Counted from the first letter of the stretch, positions 38,663-47,679 are shown. The stretch is DNA of 64,000 bases from Halomonas alkalicola (GCF_030704205.1 NZ_CP131913.1:3038001-3102000), one strand, 5' to 3'. Translations and numbers: made by a program. Notes: a model not told the origin generated them from the letters alone.

Positions 38663-40226
38663 ATCCGTGAGACTGGCCCCCGGAAGCACTTCTAACCCAC
38701 TGACCTGCATGGCAATATAGCCATTATCGCCATTCACCCAGACAGTGCCATGCCCAACATAAAGTTCCGCGCCAGTCGCCGCACCCTCACCAGCCACGCC
38801 GGGCTGTCCATCATCGGGCAATGCTTCGAGATCGCTGGCGTCGACAGCATCGACGGCCGCTTCCCCACCACGCTGGGCATGCGCACCAGTGACGTGATCA
38901 AGAGCTACCTGGGCCTGCTGTGTCTGGGCATGAGCGACTATGACGCTGTCGAGAACTTCCGCCGCGACAAGCCCTTCCAACAACTGCTGACCCTGCAGAA
39001 GGTGCCGAGCGCGGCGACGTTGCGACAGCGGCTGGAGAAACTTGCCGCCAACGACCTGCAGGCGCGCACCGCCACCTGGTCCACGACCCTGCTGTCACTG
39101 ATCGAAGCACCGATCACCGCCGAGACGACGCACGTCTGCCTGGACATCGACACCTTCGTCATGGACAACAGCAACTCGAAGAAGGAAGGCGTCTCGCGGA
39201 CCTACCAGAAGGTCGATGGCTACACCCCGATCGCCGCCTATCTGGGCAACGAAGGGTGGTGCCTGGGTCTGGAACTGCGGCCTGGCAAGCAGCACACCAT
39301 GAAGGAGAGCAACGCCTTCCTGGAGCGGGTACTGCCTCGCGCCCAAGGCCTGACCAAGCAACCGATCCTGTTACGCGAGGACAGCGGCTTCGACAGCCAG
39401 GCGCACCTGGCGCTTCTCGAACAGCAACGCCAGGTCTTTGCCGACGAGGGGCGCCGGCTCGACTATGTCGTCAAATGGAACCCGCGCGGCTCGGCCACGG
39501 CGGATCAGGATACCTGGTTGGCTGTGGCGGCGGACTACTGGGAAGAGCTGCGTCCTGGCAAGCGCCAGGCGCTGTGGCCGCAGACCGTCTCGATCCACGA
39601 CGACAACAAGACCGAATACGTCGTCCAACGCGTGATGCGCCTGGTAGAGCGCACCGCCGATCGCGATGGCCAGTTGCTGCTCGAACCGGACTATGAGTTG
39701 GAAGGCTGGTGGACCAGCCTGGACGAGGCGCCGGAGGCGGTGATCAAACGCTACCAGGCGCATGCCACCCACGAGCAATTCCACAGTGAGATCAAGACCG
39801 ATCTCGACCTGGAGCGGCTGCCGTCGGGCAAGTTCGCCACCAACGATCTGATCCTGCACCTCGCCCAGCTGGCCTACAACATCCTGCGGCTGATGGGGCA
39901 GCTGGGCATGACCGGCGAGCTGAGCCCGGTGCGCCATCCCGCTAAGCGGCGCCGGATCCGCACCGTGCTACAAGAGCTGGTGCATCGTGCGGCGCTCGTG
40001 ATTCACAAGGCGCGGCAGATCATCCTCGACTTCGGGCAGGACATCGGGCGCATGACGGTGCTCAAGACGCTGCGGAGCCGACTGCGTTATCCACGAGGAA
40101 CGCCATGCTGACCGTCAATCGGCGACACTCTATCCACAAGCAGTTCCAGGCGACACGCGATCGCCAGATATGTCGTGCCTGGCGGGTGGAAAGGCATGAC
40201 AAAACGGGCCGTCAGCACCGATCAGC
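38660..40226 (+). mobile_element. IS1380-family insertion sequence, copy B, inside fliC
   Basis: About 1.57 kb inserted in the variable region of fliC. The ends are approximate: CCGTGAGACTGGCC on the left and a CCGTGCTGATCGG-type right end (read inward) are only weakly similar, and no clear target duplication is seen. The transposase differs from that of copy A. Confidence 0.7.
38750..40111 (+). CDS. IS1380 family transposase (second type)
   Basis: A 453-residue IS1380 transposase. DDE segments are VCLDIDTFVMDNSNSKKEGV near residue 127, LLREDSGFDSQAHLALLE near 205 and THEQFHSEIKTDLDLERLPS near 342. It looks complete. It shares little sequence with the transposase at 35,192, so this is a different element. 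Confidence 0.93.
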   Translation: MPNIKFRASRRTLTSHAGLSIIGQCFEIAGVDSIDGRFPTTLGMRTSDVIKSYLGLLCLGMSDYDAVENFRRDKPFQQLLTLQKVPSAATLRQRLEKLAANDLQARTATWSTTLLSLIEAPITAETTHVCLDIDTFVMDNSNSKKEGVSRTYQKVDGYTPIAAYLGNEGWCLGLELRPGKQHTMKESNAFLERVLPRAQGLTKQPILLREDSGFDSQAHLALLEQQRQVFADEGRRLDYVVKWNPRGSATADQDTWLAVAADYWEELRPGKRQALWPQTVSIHDDNKTEYVVQRVMRLVERTADRDGQLLLEPDYELEGWWTSLDEAPEAVIKRYQAHATHEQFHSEIKTDLDLERLPSGKFATNDLILHLAQLAYNILRLMGQLGMTGELSPVRHPAKRRRIRTVLQELVHRAALVIHKARQIILDFGQDIGRMTVLKTLRSRLRYPRGTPC

Positions 40227-40229
40227 ACG

Positions 40230-41162
40230 GTGGGTTTTGGCAATAACGGGCTTGCGAAAGCCAACTTGCACGGGGCGAATGATCAAAAAGTGCTCGCTGG
40301 CGGTGATAGGGAAAGTGTCGGCGCCGGCTTCACGGATTCAGGTACTACTGATCCTAACCCTGATAACTGGACCTACACAGTCGATGTTAACTATGAGAAC
40401 CTCGTGCAGGTCAGTGAATCAAACGTAAATACCGCTGCTGCTGCTGAAGTGACTGCACAGACAGAAGCTGTTGGCAGCAGCGTCAATATCTATGGCAATG
40501 AAATTAACCCGGCAGATGTGCCTGCCGCAGTTGCTGTGTTTGAGCACTCTGATACCCCGAGTGGTTATGCTGTAGAGGCCGATGATGGCAACTTTTATGC
40601 CGCAACAGTTAACACTAATGGTGAAGTGAGCTGGAGTTCAGATACCCCCGCCCTCAACGCCTCTAATGCCTCGGATGACCCTGTTAGTCAAGTCAGGACT
40701 GGCGATACTGTGACTGTTGATCTTGACGGTCTCGCTGAAGGTGAAACGCTGCATCAGATTCTGAATGCAGATGGAAACGGTACTGGGGACTATGTCATCA
40801 AAGGCGAAGACGCCAATGGCAACACCACGTTCCATAGCGCTACTATCGACAGTGATGGCGTTGTCAGTAAAGGGGCTGACACTGTCAATGTTGACCCTCT
40901 GCGTGCCCTTGACGATGCTCTGAGCAAGGTTGATACCCTTCGCTCCGAACTGGGTGCCGTGCAGAACCGCTTCGAAGACGCTATCACCAACCTGAGCACC
41001 AACGAGACCAACCTCGCTGCTGCTCGTTCGCGCATTGAGGACGCTGACTACGCGGTGGAAGTGGCCAACATGACCCGGGCGCAGATCCTGCAGCAGGCTG
41101 GTACTTCCGTACTGGCACAGGCAAACCAGATCCCGCAGAACGTGCTGTCTCTGCTGGGTTAA
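40230..41162 (+). pseudogene. fliC: Flagellin, C-terminal part of the interrupted gene
   Basis: It begins VGFGNNGLAKANLHGANDQK in the outer domain and ends with the conserved flagellin C-domain (LGAVQNRFEDAITNLSTNET, RSRIEDADYAVEVANMTRAQ, QANQIPQNVLSLLG). It has no start of its own. Two more DG-rich beta-hairpin-like units are visible. Together with the 5' part this was a single flagellin gene; the cell must use another flagellin, revert by excision, or lack filaments. Confidence 0.9.
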
Positions 41163-41594
41163 TGAGTTAGGTAGGCCAGTGGTAAGTGGCTATTCAAAAT
41201 TTATCGTGCGCTCAGACCCGTAGCCGTCGAGTAGGCGACAGACCTCCTTGCTGAGGTGGTCAAATGAGAGATAGGCACTCAACGGTAGCCATGCGTACTT
41301 CATCTGCCGCCACAGAATCTCTATCAGGTTAAGCTCCGGCGAGTAAGCCGATAGGTAGACCAGATGCACACGATGCGACATCCACTCCATAATCTTCCTT
41401 CTGAAGGCCTTGGAGCGATGCATGCTGGCATTGTCGAGCACCACGATGGCGAAGGTATCGGGATCTTTCTGGGCCACAAATTGATCAAATGCTTCGATGA
41501 CTGTCTCGGTAGTCACCGGCTCCGTGGAGGTATGGTAGACCAGCTTCCCGGCTCGGCTGAGGAACCCCAGTACGTTCAACCTTCGGCTATGGGA

Positions 41595-42943
41595 GGTTCT
41601 TCGTCGTTTCATGTGGATTTGGCCTGATCGAACAGGCGGCCCACCGGGCTGCCAATCAGGTAGATCATGGCGATGAAGTTGGCCTCGTTCCGGTAGCCGC
41701 GTGCGCGTGACCGAGCCGCCTGGAACAAGCCGTTCATCCCTTCCAGTCGTGCGTTGGTCAGTCCCGAGATCCACCGCCTGACTACCGCGTCGGCGTGCCG
41801 CTCCAGCGTCGCCAGGGCCTTCCCCATCGGCTTCAGGAGAGGCTTCTCCGAGACCGCCGCCTTCATGACCTTGAGGTAGTTCGTGATACGCCACCGAGCC
41901 GCTCGCGGCGTCGGGGCCTTCTGGATCCAGCGCAGCTTCTCCTTGATCACCCAGGCATCGGACGTGGCGCTCTGGTCGGCCACCAGTTCCTGGAGCGCCG
42001 CCAGCTGCTTGGGCGTCAGGTTCTCGTTTTCCAAGCTCTTCAGCAGAGCCCAGCGCAGCGACTTGGGGTGCCCCTGCTCCCGGCGCTCCTTCTTGCGCAC
42101 TTCGTCCAGCCGCTTAGTGAAGGTCTGCACGATATGGAACCAGTCGCCCGTAACCTCGGCCTTGGGAAGGTGCTCGGCCACGCCGCTGAGGAAGGCTTGT
42201 GACATGTCGCAGACGACCTCGACCACGTTGTCCGGATCGCCGCCATGGGCCGCCAGGAAGGCGCTGAAGGCCTTGATGGTGTCCTTGCCGTGGCCTGGGA
42301 CGGCGAAGATCACCGGCTCCTGCTTGCGCTGCATGTCGAGGAACACAGTGACGTAGCGCTGGCCGCGTCGGGATGCGGTTTCATCGACGCCGACGGTGGC
42401 CACATTGCTCAAATCCAGTTCCCCCAGCATGCGGCCGACGTAGTGGTGCACGATGCGCCACAGCCGCTTGTCGGAGATCTCCAGCTGCCGGGAGACGGCC
42501 AGTACCGGCATTTCCTTGACCAGCGACATGGCGGCTTGCTCGAACAACAGGGTGAAGTCGCTGCCTGGCCGGGCCCAGGGCACCTCGATGCGCTTGACGC
42601 CATGCTCCGGGCACTTGGTGCGGGGCACGCGGGCGTGCAGGTGGCAGTGATGCTGGAAGAAGTTCAGATGCCGCCAGGTCTTGTTGGAGAAGTCGTGAGC
42701 CGGACAGGCCTCACCGCACTCAGGGCAGGGGTAGAGGCTGCCGCGCTCGGCCTCGACGTAGAGGTCCAACCGGTGGGGCGATACGGAGGTATCCAGGTGC
42801 TGGTCCTTGAGGATCCAGGGCGCTTCCAGGCCCAGGCCGAGGGTCAGAATCTGGGTGCCGTCCATGCCATGCCTCCTGTCGTCGTGGAGGTCATATCCTG
42901 GCCCAGCTCAGGGGGCGAATTCCACACCCAACGACGAAGAGCC
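41595..42943 (-). mobile_element. ISL3-family insertion sequence, copy B (1,349 bp)
   Basis: Ends GGTTCTTCGTCGTTTCATGT and, read inward, GGCTCTTCGTCGTTGGGTGT are inverted repeats. The 8-bp target CTATGGGA is perfectly duplicated at 41587-41594 and 42944-42951. It inserted in an IS630 transposase gene. Confidence 0.97.
41609..42865 (-). CDS. ISL3 family transposase
   Basis: A 418-residue ISL3 transposase. Zinc-finger cysteines are in LYPCPECGEACPAHDF near residue 47 and RTKCPEHGVKRIEVPW near residue 83. The DDE domain shows VGVDETASRRGQRYVTV, VEVVCDMSQAFLSGVAEHLP and LEGMNGLFQAARSRARGYRN. It is a different ISL3 subgroup from the transposase at 26,845. It is complete and, with perfect target duplication, probably a recent insertion. 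Confidence 0.94.
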   Translation of the reverse strand: MDGTQILTLGLGLEAPWILKDQHLDTSVSPHRLDLYVEAERGSLYPCPECGEACPAHDFSNKTWRHLNFFQHHCHLHARVPRTKCPEHGVKRIEVPWARPGSDFTLLFEQAAMSLVKEMPVLAVSRQLEISDKRLWRIVHHYVGRMLGELDLSNVATVGVDETASRRGQRYVTVFLDMQRKQEPVIFAVPGHGKDTIKAFSAFLAAHGGDPDNVVEVVCDMSQAFLSGVAEHLPKAEVTGDWFHIVQTFTKRLDEVRKKERREQGHPKSLRWALLKSLENENLTPKQLAALQELVADQSATSDAWVIKEKLRWIQKAPTPRAARWRITNYLKVMKAAVSEKPLLKPMGKALATLERHADAVVRRWISGLTNARLEGMNGLFQAARSRARGYRNEANFIAMIYLIGSPVGRLFDQAKST

Positions 42944-43628
42944 CTATGGGAGTAGGCGGTCATCTCAAAGGGCTGCCCAATGGGACTCCACGCGTATGGA
43001 ACCGGTGACGACTGCGAAAAGCCCGACTCATCGAAGTAATAGAGCTCGTGCTCACCCAGGTCTTCCCGCTCCTGAAGCACCTTGAGAAGGCCTTGAGTGT
43101 TGCGGAAATCCGTTTCGTCGCGCCGTGCCTTCAGTGAATGCCGAATACGCTTGAAGCTGAGCCTATTTTTTTTTCAGCGCCCTGCGGAGCGTCACCATGC
43201 TGATGTTTTTCCCGGTCTCTTCCTGAAAGCGGGCATGCAAGGAGCGGAGCTGGTGGGGCTGTTCGGCGACAAGTTCCTGCAGCCGATGGTGGTCGTCGTC
43301 ATCCAAGGCCGGCGTGCGGCCACTGCGCGGCTTGTCGATCAGCCCATCAAGCCCTGCTACCTCCCACTGTTTGAGCCATCGAGATACGGCATCGCGGCGG
43401 ACCTGCAATATCTCACAGATCTGAGCGATGGTATGACCTTGATCGCTCAGCAAGACGGCATGCGCACGTCGACGTAGGGCGCGCTTCTCACCATGGTGAT
43501 AGGCGGAGGACAGCGTCTGCTGCTCAGACTCAGTGAGAGGTGCAACGAAGCGCCTTGCCATGGTTCCGTCCGTGTCAGTTATCCTACGTACATTATGCAC
43601 GAAAACTTTCAGTTAGGCACTTACATCT

Positions 43629-43871
43629 GTGGCAGGAGCCGCGGCTGGAGGCAAGGCAGGAGCAGCAGTAGGTGTATTTGGCGGCCCTGTTGGTGTGGCT
43701 GCGGGTGTCGCGATAGGTACTATCGCAGGCGCTATTGCTGGTGCACTTGCTGGGGGTGCTGTCGGTGCAACTTCAGGAGCTGCTGCGGGCCATATAGTTA
43801 ATAAAAAAATTCTTAATAATTGTCGATGCCTAGAATGCGGCTATCAGTTTAATTTAGAGTATTTTTTTTAG
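43629..43871 (+). CDS. Glycine-zipper small protein with a CXXC pair, possibly 5'-truncated
   Basis: About 80 residues from GTG 43629: three or more Gly-zipper repeats (AGVAIGTIAGAIAGALAGGA-like), then a C-terminal segment with NNCRCLECGYQFNLEYFF, whose cysteines could bind zinc. The frame is open back to the IS630 end and there is no ribosome-binding site, so the insertion may have removed the true start. Gly-zipper proteins usually associate with membranes. I do not recognise a specific family. Confidence 0.4.
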   Translation: MAGAAAGGKAGAAVGVFGGPVGVAAGVAIGTIAGAIAGALAGGAVGATSGAAAGHIVNKKILNNCRCLECGYQFNLEYFF

Positions 43872-43991
43872 TTAAAAATCGATCGGTTGTTGATCTAATT
43901 TAAAAATTGACGGAGATGTTTTTTTTAGTTTTTGACAAATAGATTCGCGTTGACTCATGAGTTTCAATGATGAAAAAGGAGGAAACGGCTT

Positions 43992-44276
43992 ATGCGATCT
44001 AACGATAGCCAATCGGATGATTCTCAGGCCCGGGTAGAGCCGCCCGATACGTTTATTCCATCCGGGCCTTTGACACTGGCGAATGCATTTCGTGTCGTCG
44101 CGGTGCTGTGTGTTGTAGCGGGAATCTATCTCTTTTTCGAGGCCTTGCAGTATGCGCCGATGGTGGGTAATGCAGCCTATGGCACTGGAGCCTTGCGACT
44201 GGGCATTGCCGTGATCGTAGCGCTTTTCCTGCTTCTCGGCGAGAAAGTCTGCCGTCATCTGGACGACTACCATTAG
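43992..44276 (+). CDS. Small membrane protein of unknown function
   Basis: 94 residues with an acidic, hydrophilic N-terminus and two predicted membrane helices (FRVVAVLCVVAGIYLFFEAL and RLGIAVIVALFLLLGEKVC). A strong AAAAGGAGGAAA ribosome-binding site lies before the ATG. The flanking DNA (43,600-43,990) is distinctly AT-rich. The family is not recognised; such proteins are common next to small accessory genes in Halomonas. Confidence 0.65.
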   Translation: MRSNDSQSDDSQARVEPPDTFIPSGPLTLANAFRVVAVLCVVAGIYLFFEALQYAPMVGNAAYGTGALRLGIAVIVALFLLLGEKVCRHLDDYH

Positions 44277-44330
44277 CCGCCTGGTAGGAATCGGTTCTGG
44301 GCAGAGTGCAGCTGATGTTATGAGGTCGCT

Positions 44331-44522
44331 ATGAAGCCTGACGAATATCAGCAGGTGATCGATGAGCTACAGGTCGTCATCGACGATACCCAGCGCACCA
44401 TCGACCGCTTCGAGGCCACCGGTATGGATGAACAGATGCCGGGGGACTACGAAAAGCTACTCGATATTCTGGACGGTGCCGTGAAGCAGCAACGTGAGCA
44501 TGTGATGGCGATGTTGGGCTGA
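44331..44522 (+). CDS. Small acidic helical protein of unknown function
   Basis: 63 residues, rich in Asp, Glu and Gln (YQQVIDELQVVIDDTQRTID), predicted as two helices. A GAGG lies 7 bases before the ATG. No family recognised. It follows the small membrane-protein gene by 54 bases and may be co-transcribed. Confidence 0.55.
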   Translation: MKPDEYQQVIDELQVVIDDTQRTIDRFEATGMDEQMPGDYEKLLDILDGAVKQQREHVMAMLG

Positions 44523-44550
44523 TGGGGGAGAGGCCTGCCTGCTTTCCCTG

Positions 44551-44958
44551 TTAGCCAGCCCGAAGCTGTGTCTCGGCGAAGTCCAGCAGCCGCTGGTAGT
44601 CGCGCTGGCGGATCACGCTCTCGACGATGCCGGCGTCCAGGTTCAGGTAGTCATGCACCAGGGCGTTGCGCAGGCCGATGACCTTGTTCCAGGGGGTGCC
44701 GCTGTCGTCATGGCCGAGGCGGTGCAGCTTGGCGAAGGCCTGCCTTGCCTCGCTGGGCACGGCCTGCCCCAGTGCCTTCAGGCGCTGCTTGGCGATGCCG
44801 ATACAGGCCTCGGTCAGCAGCTGCAGGTTGCGCTCGGCGGCACGATAGAGCAGCGGGCTCAGCCCGCTCGGCTGCGTGGCGGCTTGTGAGAGCTGCTCCA
44901 GCTCCTCGGCGAGGGTGGCCAGGTGCTCCCGCATGGCGTCGATATATTCGCGTTCCAT
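44551..44958 (-). CDS. hepT: HepT-like HEPN ribonuclease toxin
   Basis: A 135-residue all-helical HEPN protein. The signature RNALVHDY near residue 97 is the RX4HXY motif: Arg and His for RNA cleavage, and Tyr as the residue AMPylated by the partner antitoxin. It lies 19 bases downstream of mntA on the same strand, forming a HepT-MntA type VII toxin-antitoxin module. The gene name follows the family. Confidence 0.85.
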   Translation of the reverse strand: MEREYIDAMREHLATLAEELEQLSQAATQPSGLSPLLYRAAERNLQLLTEACIGIAKQRLKALGQAVPSEARQAFAKLHRLGHDDSGTPWNKVIGLRNALVHDYLNLDAGIVESVIRQRDYQRLLDFAETQLRAG

Positions 44959-44977
44959 AGGAGGTCGGCTCGGTCGA

Positions 44978-45379
44978 TCAGGCGAAATGGCGCTGGTGGT
45001 AAAGGTGGTCGATCTCCCACATCGAGCCGATTCGCTGTTCCTCTCGAATCAGCCGCAGGCGATCGTTGGCCTGAAGCACGCGCCCGGTGCGGATGATGAC
45101 ATGCGCCAGGGGCAGCGGCGCGAGGTTGATGTCCACCATCGAGAGCTGATCCTCCGCCAGGCCCAGGGCATCCTGCCAGGCCTGCGCCAGTAGCTCGGGG
45201 CGCAAGCGCCGCTCCAGCGGGTCTTTCTCGAATTCCCGGAAGGCGACGGCCAGATCAAAGTCGCTAGCTGGCGTCGCGGTGCCCTTGGCCCGCGAGCCAT
45301 AGAGCCACAGCACGGCAATCGCGTTGCTGCGAGACGCCAGGTCGGCCAGAGCGTTCTGGATGGCGGTGGAATCCTGCAT
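44978..45379 (-). CDS. mntA: MntA-like nucleotidyltransferase antitoxin
   Basis: A 133-residue MNT-domain protein. LYGSRAKGTATPASDFDLAV (near residue 27) is the GS-X10-DXD motif, and SMVDINLAPLPLAHVI supplies the third acidic residue. In characterised pairs MntA transfers AMP to the HepT tyrosine to silence it. The ATG at 45379 gives the family length; the frame is open further upstream without similarity. All catalytic residues are present. Confidence 0.85.
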   Translation of the reverse strand: MQDSTAIQNALADLASRSNAIAVLWLYGSRAKGTATPASDFDLAVAFREFEKDPLERRLRPELLAQAWQDALGLAEDQLSMVDINLAPLPLAHVIIRTGRVLQANDRLRLIREEQRIGSMWEIDHLYHQRHFA

Positions 45380-45575
45380 GGGTCCTGCCTTGGCAATCGG
45401 CTGAGGAAGCTTGCGGCAGTCTAGCATTCGGCGAAGTGAATCTATAATCGCCGCTGGTACGCACCAATGGACTCTGATCTGAGCAGGTGCCTGGGGCATG
45501 CCGCGAAATTTCTGGGGGCAAATGCTCAGAGTGCTACACTGGCGCTTCTGCTGAACCGTGGTACTCGGAGGCGCC

Positions 45576-47153
45576 ATGTCCACCCTCGCTCGCAAGAAGC
45601 TGCCCATCGGTATCCAGTCCTTCGAGAAACTTCGCAAGGAAGGGTGCTATTACGTCGACAAGACACCCCTGCTGCATCGGCTGGTAGAGGAGGGCGGTTA
45701 TTACTTTCTCTCGCGCCCGCGGCGCTTCGGCAAGAGCCTGCTGCTGGATACCCTGGCCTGCCTCTTCGAGGGGCGCGAGGCACTGTTCGAAGGGCTCTAT
45801 ATCCACGACAAGTGGGAATGGCAGCGCCGCCATCCGGTGATCCGGCTGAGCTTCGGCGATGGCGTGCTGCAGAGCCGCGAGGCCCTGGACGTTCGCATCC
45901 GCGACCAGCTGTTCCGGGAGCGTGAGCGCCTGGGGGTGTCGCTTACGCGTGATACCGACATTGCCGGGGAGTTTTCGGCGCTGATTCGCGATGCCCATGC
46001 CCAGCATGGCGAACGCGTCGTGGTGCTGATCGACGAGTATGACAAGCCGATCCTCGATAACCTACTGGAGCCCGAGCGCGCCCGAGCCCTGCGCGAGGGG
46101 TTGAAGAACCTCTACAGCGTGCTCAAGGATGCCGACCCGCATCTGGCCTTCGTGCTGCTCACCGGCGTCTCCAAGTTCAGCAAGGTGAGCCTTTTCTCGG
46201 GGCTGAATAATCTGCGTGATATCACCCTTTCGCCTGCCTATGCCGCGCTCTGCGGCTATACCGATGCCGACCTCGAGATGGTGTTCGCCGCCGAGCTCCC
46301 GGGGCTGGATCGTGACCAGATTCGCCACTGGTACAACGGTTATCGTTGGGGCGGGGCTGAGGTGACGGCTGTCTACAACCCCTTCGATGTGCTGCTGCTG
46401 TTTCAGGAGCGAGCGTTCGGCCCCTACTGGTTCGAGAGCGCCACGCCGACGTTTCTGGTGGAGCTGCTCCGGCAGCGGGGCGTGTTCACGCCGGCCCTCA
46501 CTGCCTGGCATAGCCGGCCGGCGCTGCTGGGGCGTTTCGATGTGGACGATATCGCCACCGAGGCGCTGCTCTTTCAGGCGGGCTACCTGACGCTCCACGA
46601 GGTGCGCGAGGAGATTCCCAACCGGCCTTTCTACCGTCTGGGTTTCCCCAACCAGGAGGTGGAGATGAGCCTCAACGAGGCGCTGCTGCCGGTGCTGGGG
46701 CTGAACGATGATGCCCAGGATGAGCTGATACTGCGGCTGCCGGGCCTGCTCAGAGAGGCCGACTTCGCGGGGCTGGAGAGCTACTTCAAGGCGCTTTACG
46801 CCGGCCTGCCTCACGACTGGTACCGCAATAACCCGATTGCGAAATATGAAGGACACTATGCCAGTGTCTTCTACAGCCACTTCGCCGCCCTGGGGGTGCG
46901 GGTCACGGTGGAGGATGCCAGCCACCATGGGCGGGTGGACATGACCGTGGAGGCCTTCGGGCAGCTCTACCTGTTCGAATTCAAGGTGGTGGAGCAACTG
47001 CCCGAGGGCAGTGCCCTTGCGCAGATCAAGGCCAAAGGCTACGCCGACAAGTACCGCGACCGGGGTATGCCGATCTACCTGGTGGGCGTGGAGTTCTCGA
47101 AGGAGCAGCGCCAGATCGTGGCTTTCGAGATGGAGGAGGCAATCACGGGCTGA
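45576..47153 (+). CDS. AAA-ATPase-like / PD-(D/E)XK nuclease-domain protein, copy 1
   Basis: A 525-residue protein. N-terminal AAA-ATPase-like domain: the start (KLPIGIQSFEKLRKEGCYYV), a P-loop variant YFLSRPRRFGKSLLLDTLAC near residue 43, and a Walker-B-like VVLIDEYDKPILDNLLEP near residue 148. The C-terminal nuclease-like domain has HHGRVDMTVEAFGQLYLFEF with the D...EXK pattern near residue 450. The family occurs in many copies in some bacteria; its role is not established. GGAGG precedes the ATG. About 93% similar by eye to the copy at 48,116. Confidence 0.88.
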   Translation: MSTLARKKLPIGIQSFEKLRKEGCYYVDKTPLLHRLVEEGGYYFLSRPRRFGKSLLLDTLACLFEGREALFEGLYIHDKWEWQRRHPVIRLSFGDGVLQSREALDVRIRDQLFRERERLGVSLTRDTDIAGEFSALIRDAHAQHGERVVVLIDEYDKPILDNLLEPERARALREGLKNLYSVLKDADPHLAFVLLTGVSKFSKVSLFSGLNNLRDITLSPAYAALCGYTDADLEMVFAAELPGLDRDQIRHWYNGYRWGGAEVTAVYNPFDVLLLFQERAFGPYWFESATPTFLVELLRQRGVFTPALTAWHSRPALLGRFDVDDIATEALLFQAGYLTLHEVREEIPNRPFYRLGFPNQEVEMSLNEALLPVLGLNDDAQDELILRLPGLLREADFAGLESYFKALYAGLPHDWYRNNPIAKYEGHYASVFYSHFAALGVRVTVEDASHHGRVDMTVEAFGQLYLFEFKVVEQLPEGSALAQIKAKGYADKYRDRGMPIYLVGVEFSKEQRQIVAFEMEEAITG

Positions 47154-47235
47154 GGCAACTGCCCGTGCCGGCCAGCACAGAGCGCCCTGCAGGCCTCTAT
47201 GGAGCGTCTGCTGAACCGTCGTGCCCGGAGGCGCC

Positions 47236-47289
47236 ATGTCCACCCTCGCTCGCAAGAAGCTGCTCATCGGTATTCACCCCTTCAAGTGA
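47236..47289 (+). pseudogene. Relic: first 17 codons of a third AAA-ATPase copy
   Basis: GGAGGCGCC then MSTLARKKLLIGIHPFK and a stop. The ribosome-binding site and start match those of the two full copies almost base for base, but similarity ends abruptly after the Phe-Lys codons. It shows that a third copy once lay here, or that the unit's 5' end recombined. Confidence 0.75.
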
Positions 47290-47344
47290 TCGACCGCCAC
47301 TGGCACAGCCTAGTGGGGGAGAGGGTAGCCCTCGGCAATCGACA

Positions 47345-47368
47345 ACATGTGCAACATATTGAACATGT
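47345..47368. promoter_or_regulatory. Candidate yefM-yoeB operator
   Basis: Two ACATGT palindromes 12 bases apart (47345-47350 and 47363-47368) overlap a possible -35 (TTGAAC); TATCGT 17 bases further could be the -10. YefM-type repressors bind short hexamer palindromes at their own promoter. Confidence 0.45.
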
Positions 47369-47418
47369 CTGATGTCTATGCTATCGTGAGCACAATGCAA
47401 TGACCGTGGAGAAGTGCC

Positions 47419-47679
47419 ATGAGGGTCGTGTCCTTTACCGAAGCAAGAAACGGGCTAAAGAGCGTGCTGGACAGTGTGATTAACGATGCCGATACGGCCA
47501 TCATCACACGTCGAGACTCTGAAGATGCCGTCGTGATGTCACTCGATTACTACAACAGCCTGATGGAAACCGTGCACCTGCTTCGCTCCCCAGCGAATGC
47601 GGCACATCTGAACAGATCGATTGAGCAGTACCGTTCAGGAAAAGTCGTTGGGCGTAAGTTGCTCGATGACGATGAGTAA
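47419..47679 (+). CDS. yefM: YefM-family antitoxin
   Basis: 86 residues of the PhD/YefM family. The N-terminal DNA-binding part reads MRVVSFTEARNGLKSVLDSV; VVMSLDYYNSLMETVHLLRS follows; and the C-terminal NAAHLNRSIEQYRSGKVVG is the toxin-wrapping region. It overlaps yoeB by eight bases. The antitoxin also represses the operon. Confidence 0.93.
   Translation: MRVVSFTEARNGLKSVLDSVINDADTAIITRRDSEDAVVMSLDYYNSLMETVHLLRSPANAAHLNRSIEQYRSGKVVGRKLLDDDE

Larger units (their letters stand above)
41190..43561 (-). pseudogene. IS630 family transposase, split by ISL3 insertion
   Basis: The first frame (MARRFVAPLTESEQQTLSSA to LRRALKKK) carries the HTH (HTIAQICEILQVRRDAVSRW). It shifts frame at a nine-A run near 43,165-43,173, a usual IS630 frameshift site, into RLSFKRIRHSLKARRDETDF and ELYYFDESGFSQSSPVPYAW. 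ISL3 interrupts it at the ALRRWVW position. The last part (VVLDNASMHRSKAFRRKIME, LSAYSPELNLIEILWRQMKY) resumes below 41,594. The insertion inactivates it. Confidence 0.88.
41185..43621 (-). mobile_element. IS630-family insertion sequence interrupted by an ISL3 element
   Basis: Ends AGTGGCTATTCAAAATTTAT and, read inward, AGTGCCTAACTGAAAGTTTT are imperfect inverted repeats, flanked by the TA target duplication typical of IS630/Tc1 elements (41183-41184 and 43622-43623). Without the ISL3 insertion it would be about 1.08 kb. It sits 22 bases after the fliC stop. Confidence 0.88.

Noticed and set aside
38660..40226. Exact ends and target duplication for the IS1380 element in fliC
   Set aside because: The terminal repeats are too weak to fix the boundaries by eye; only approximate ends are given.
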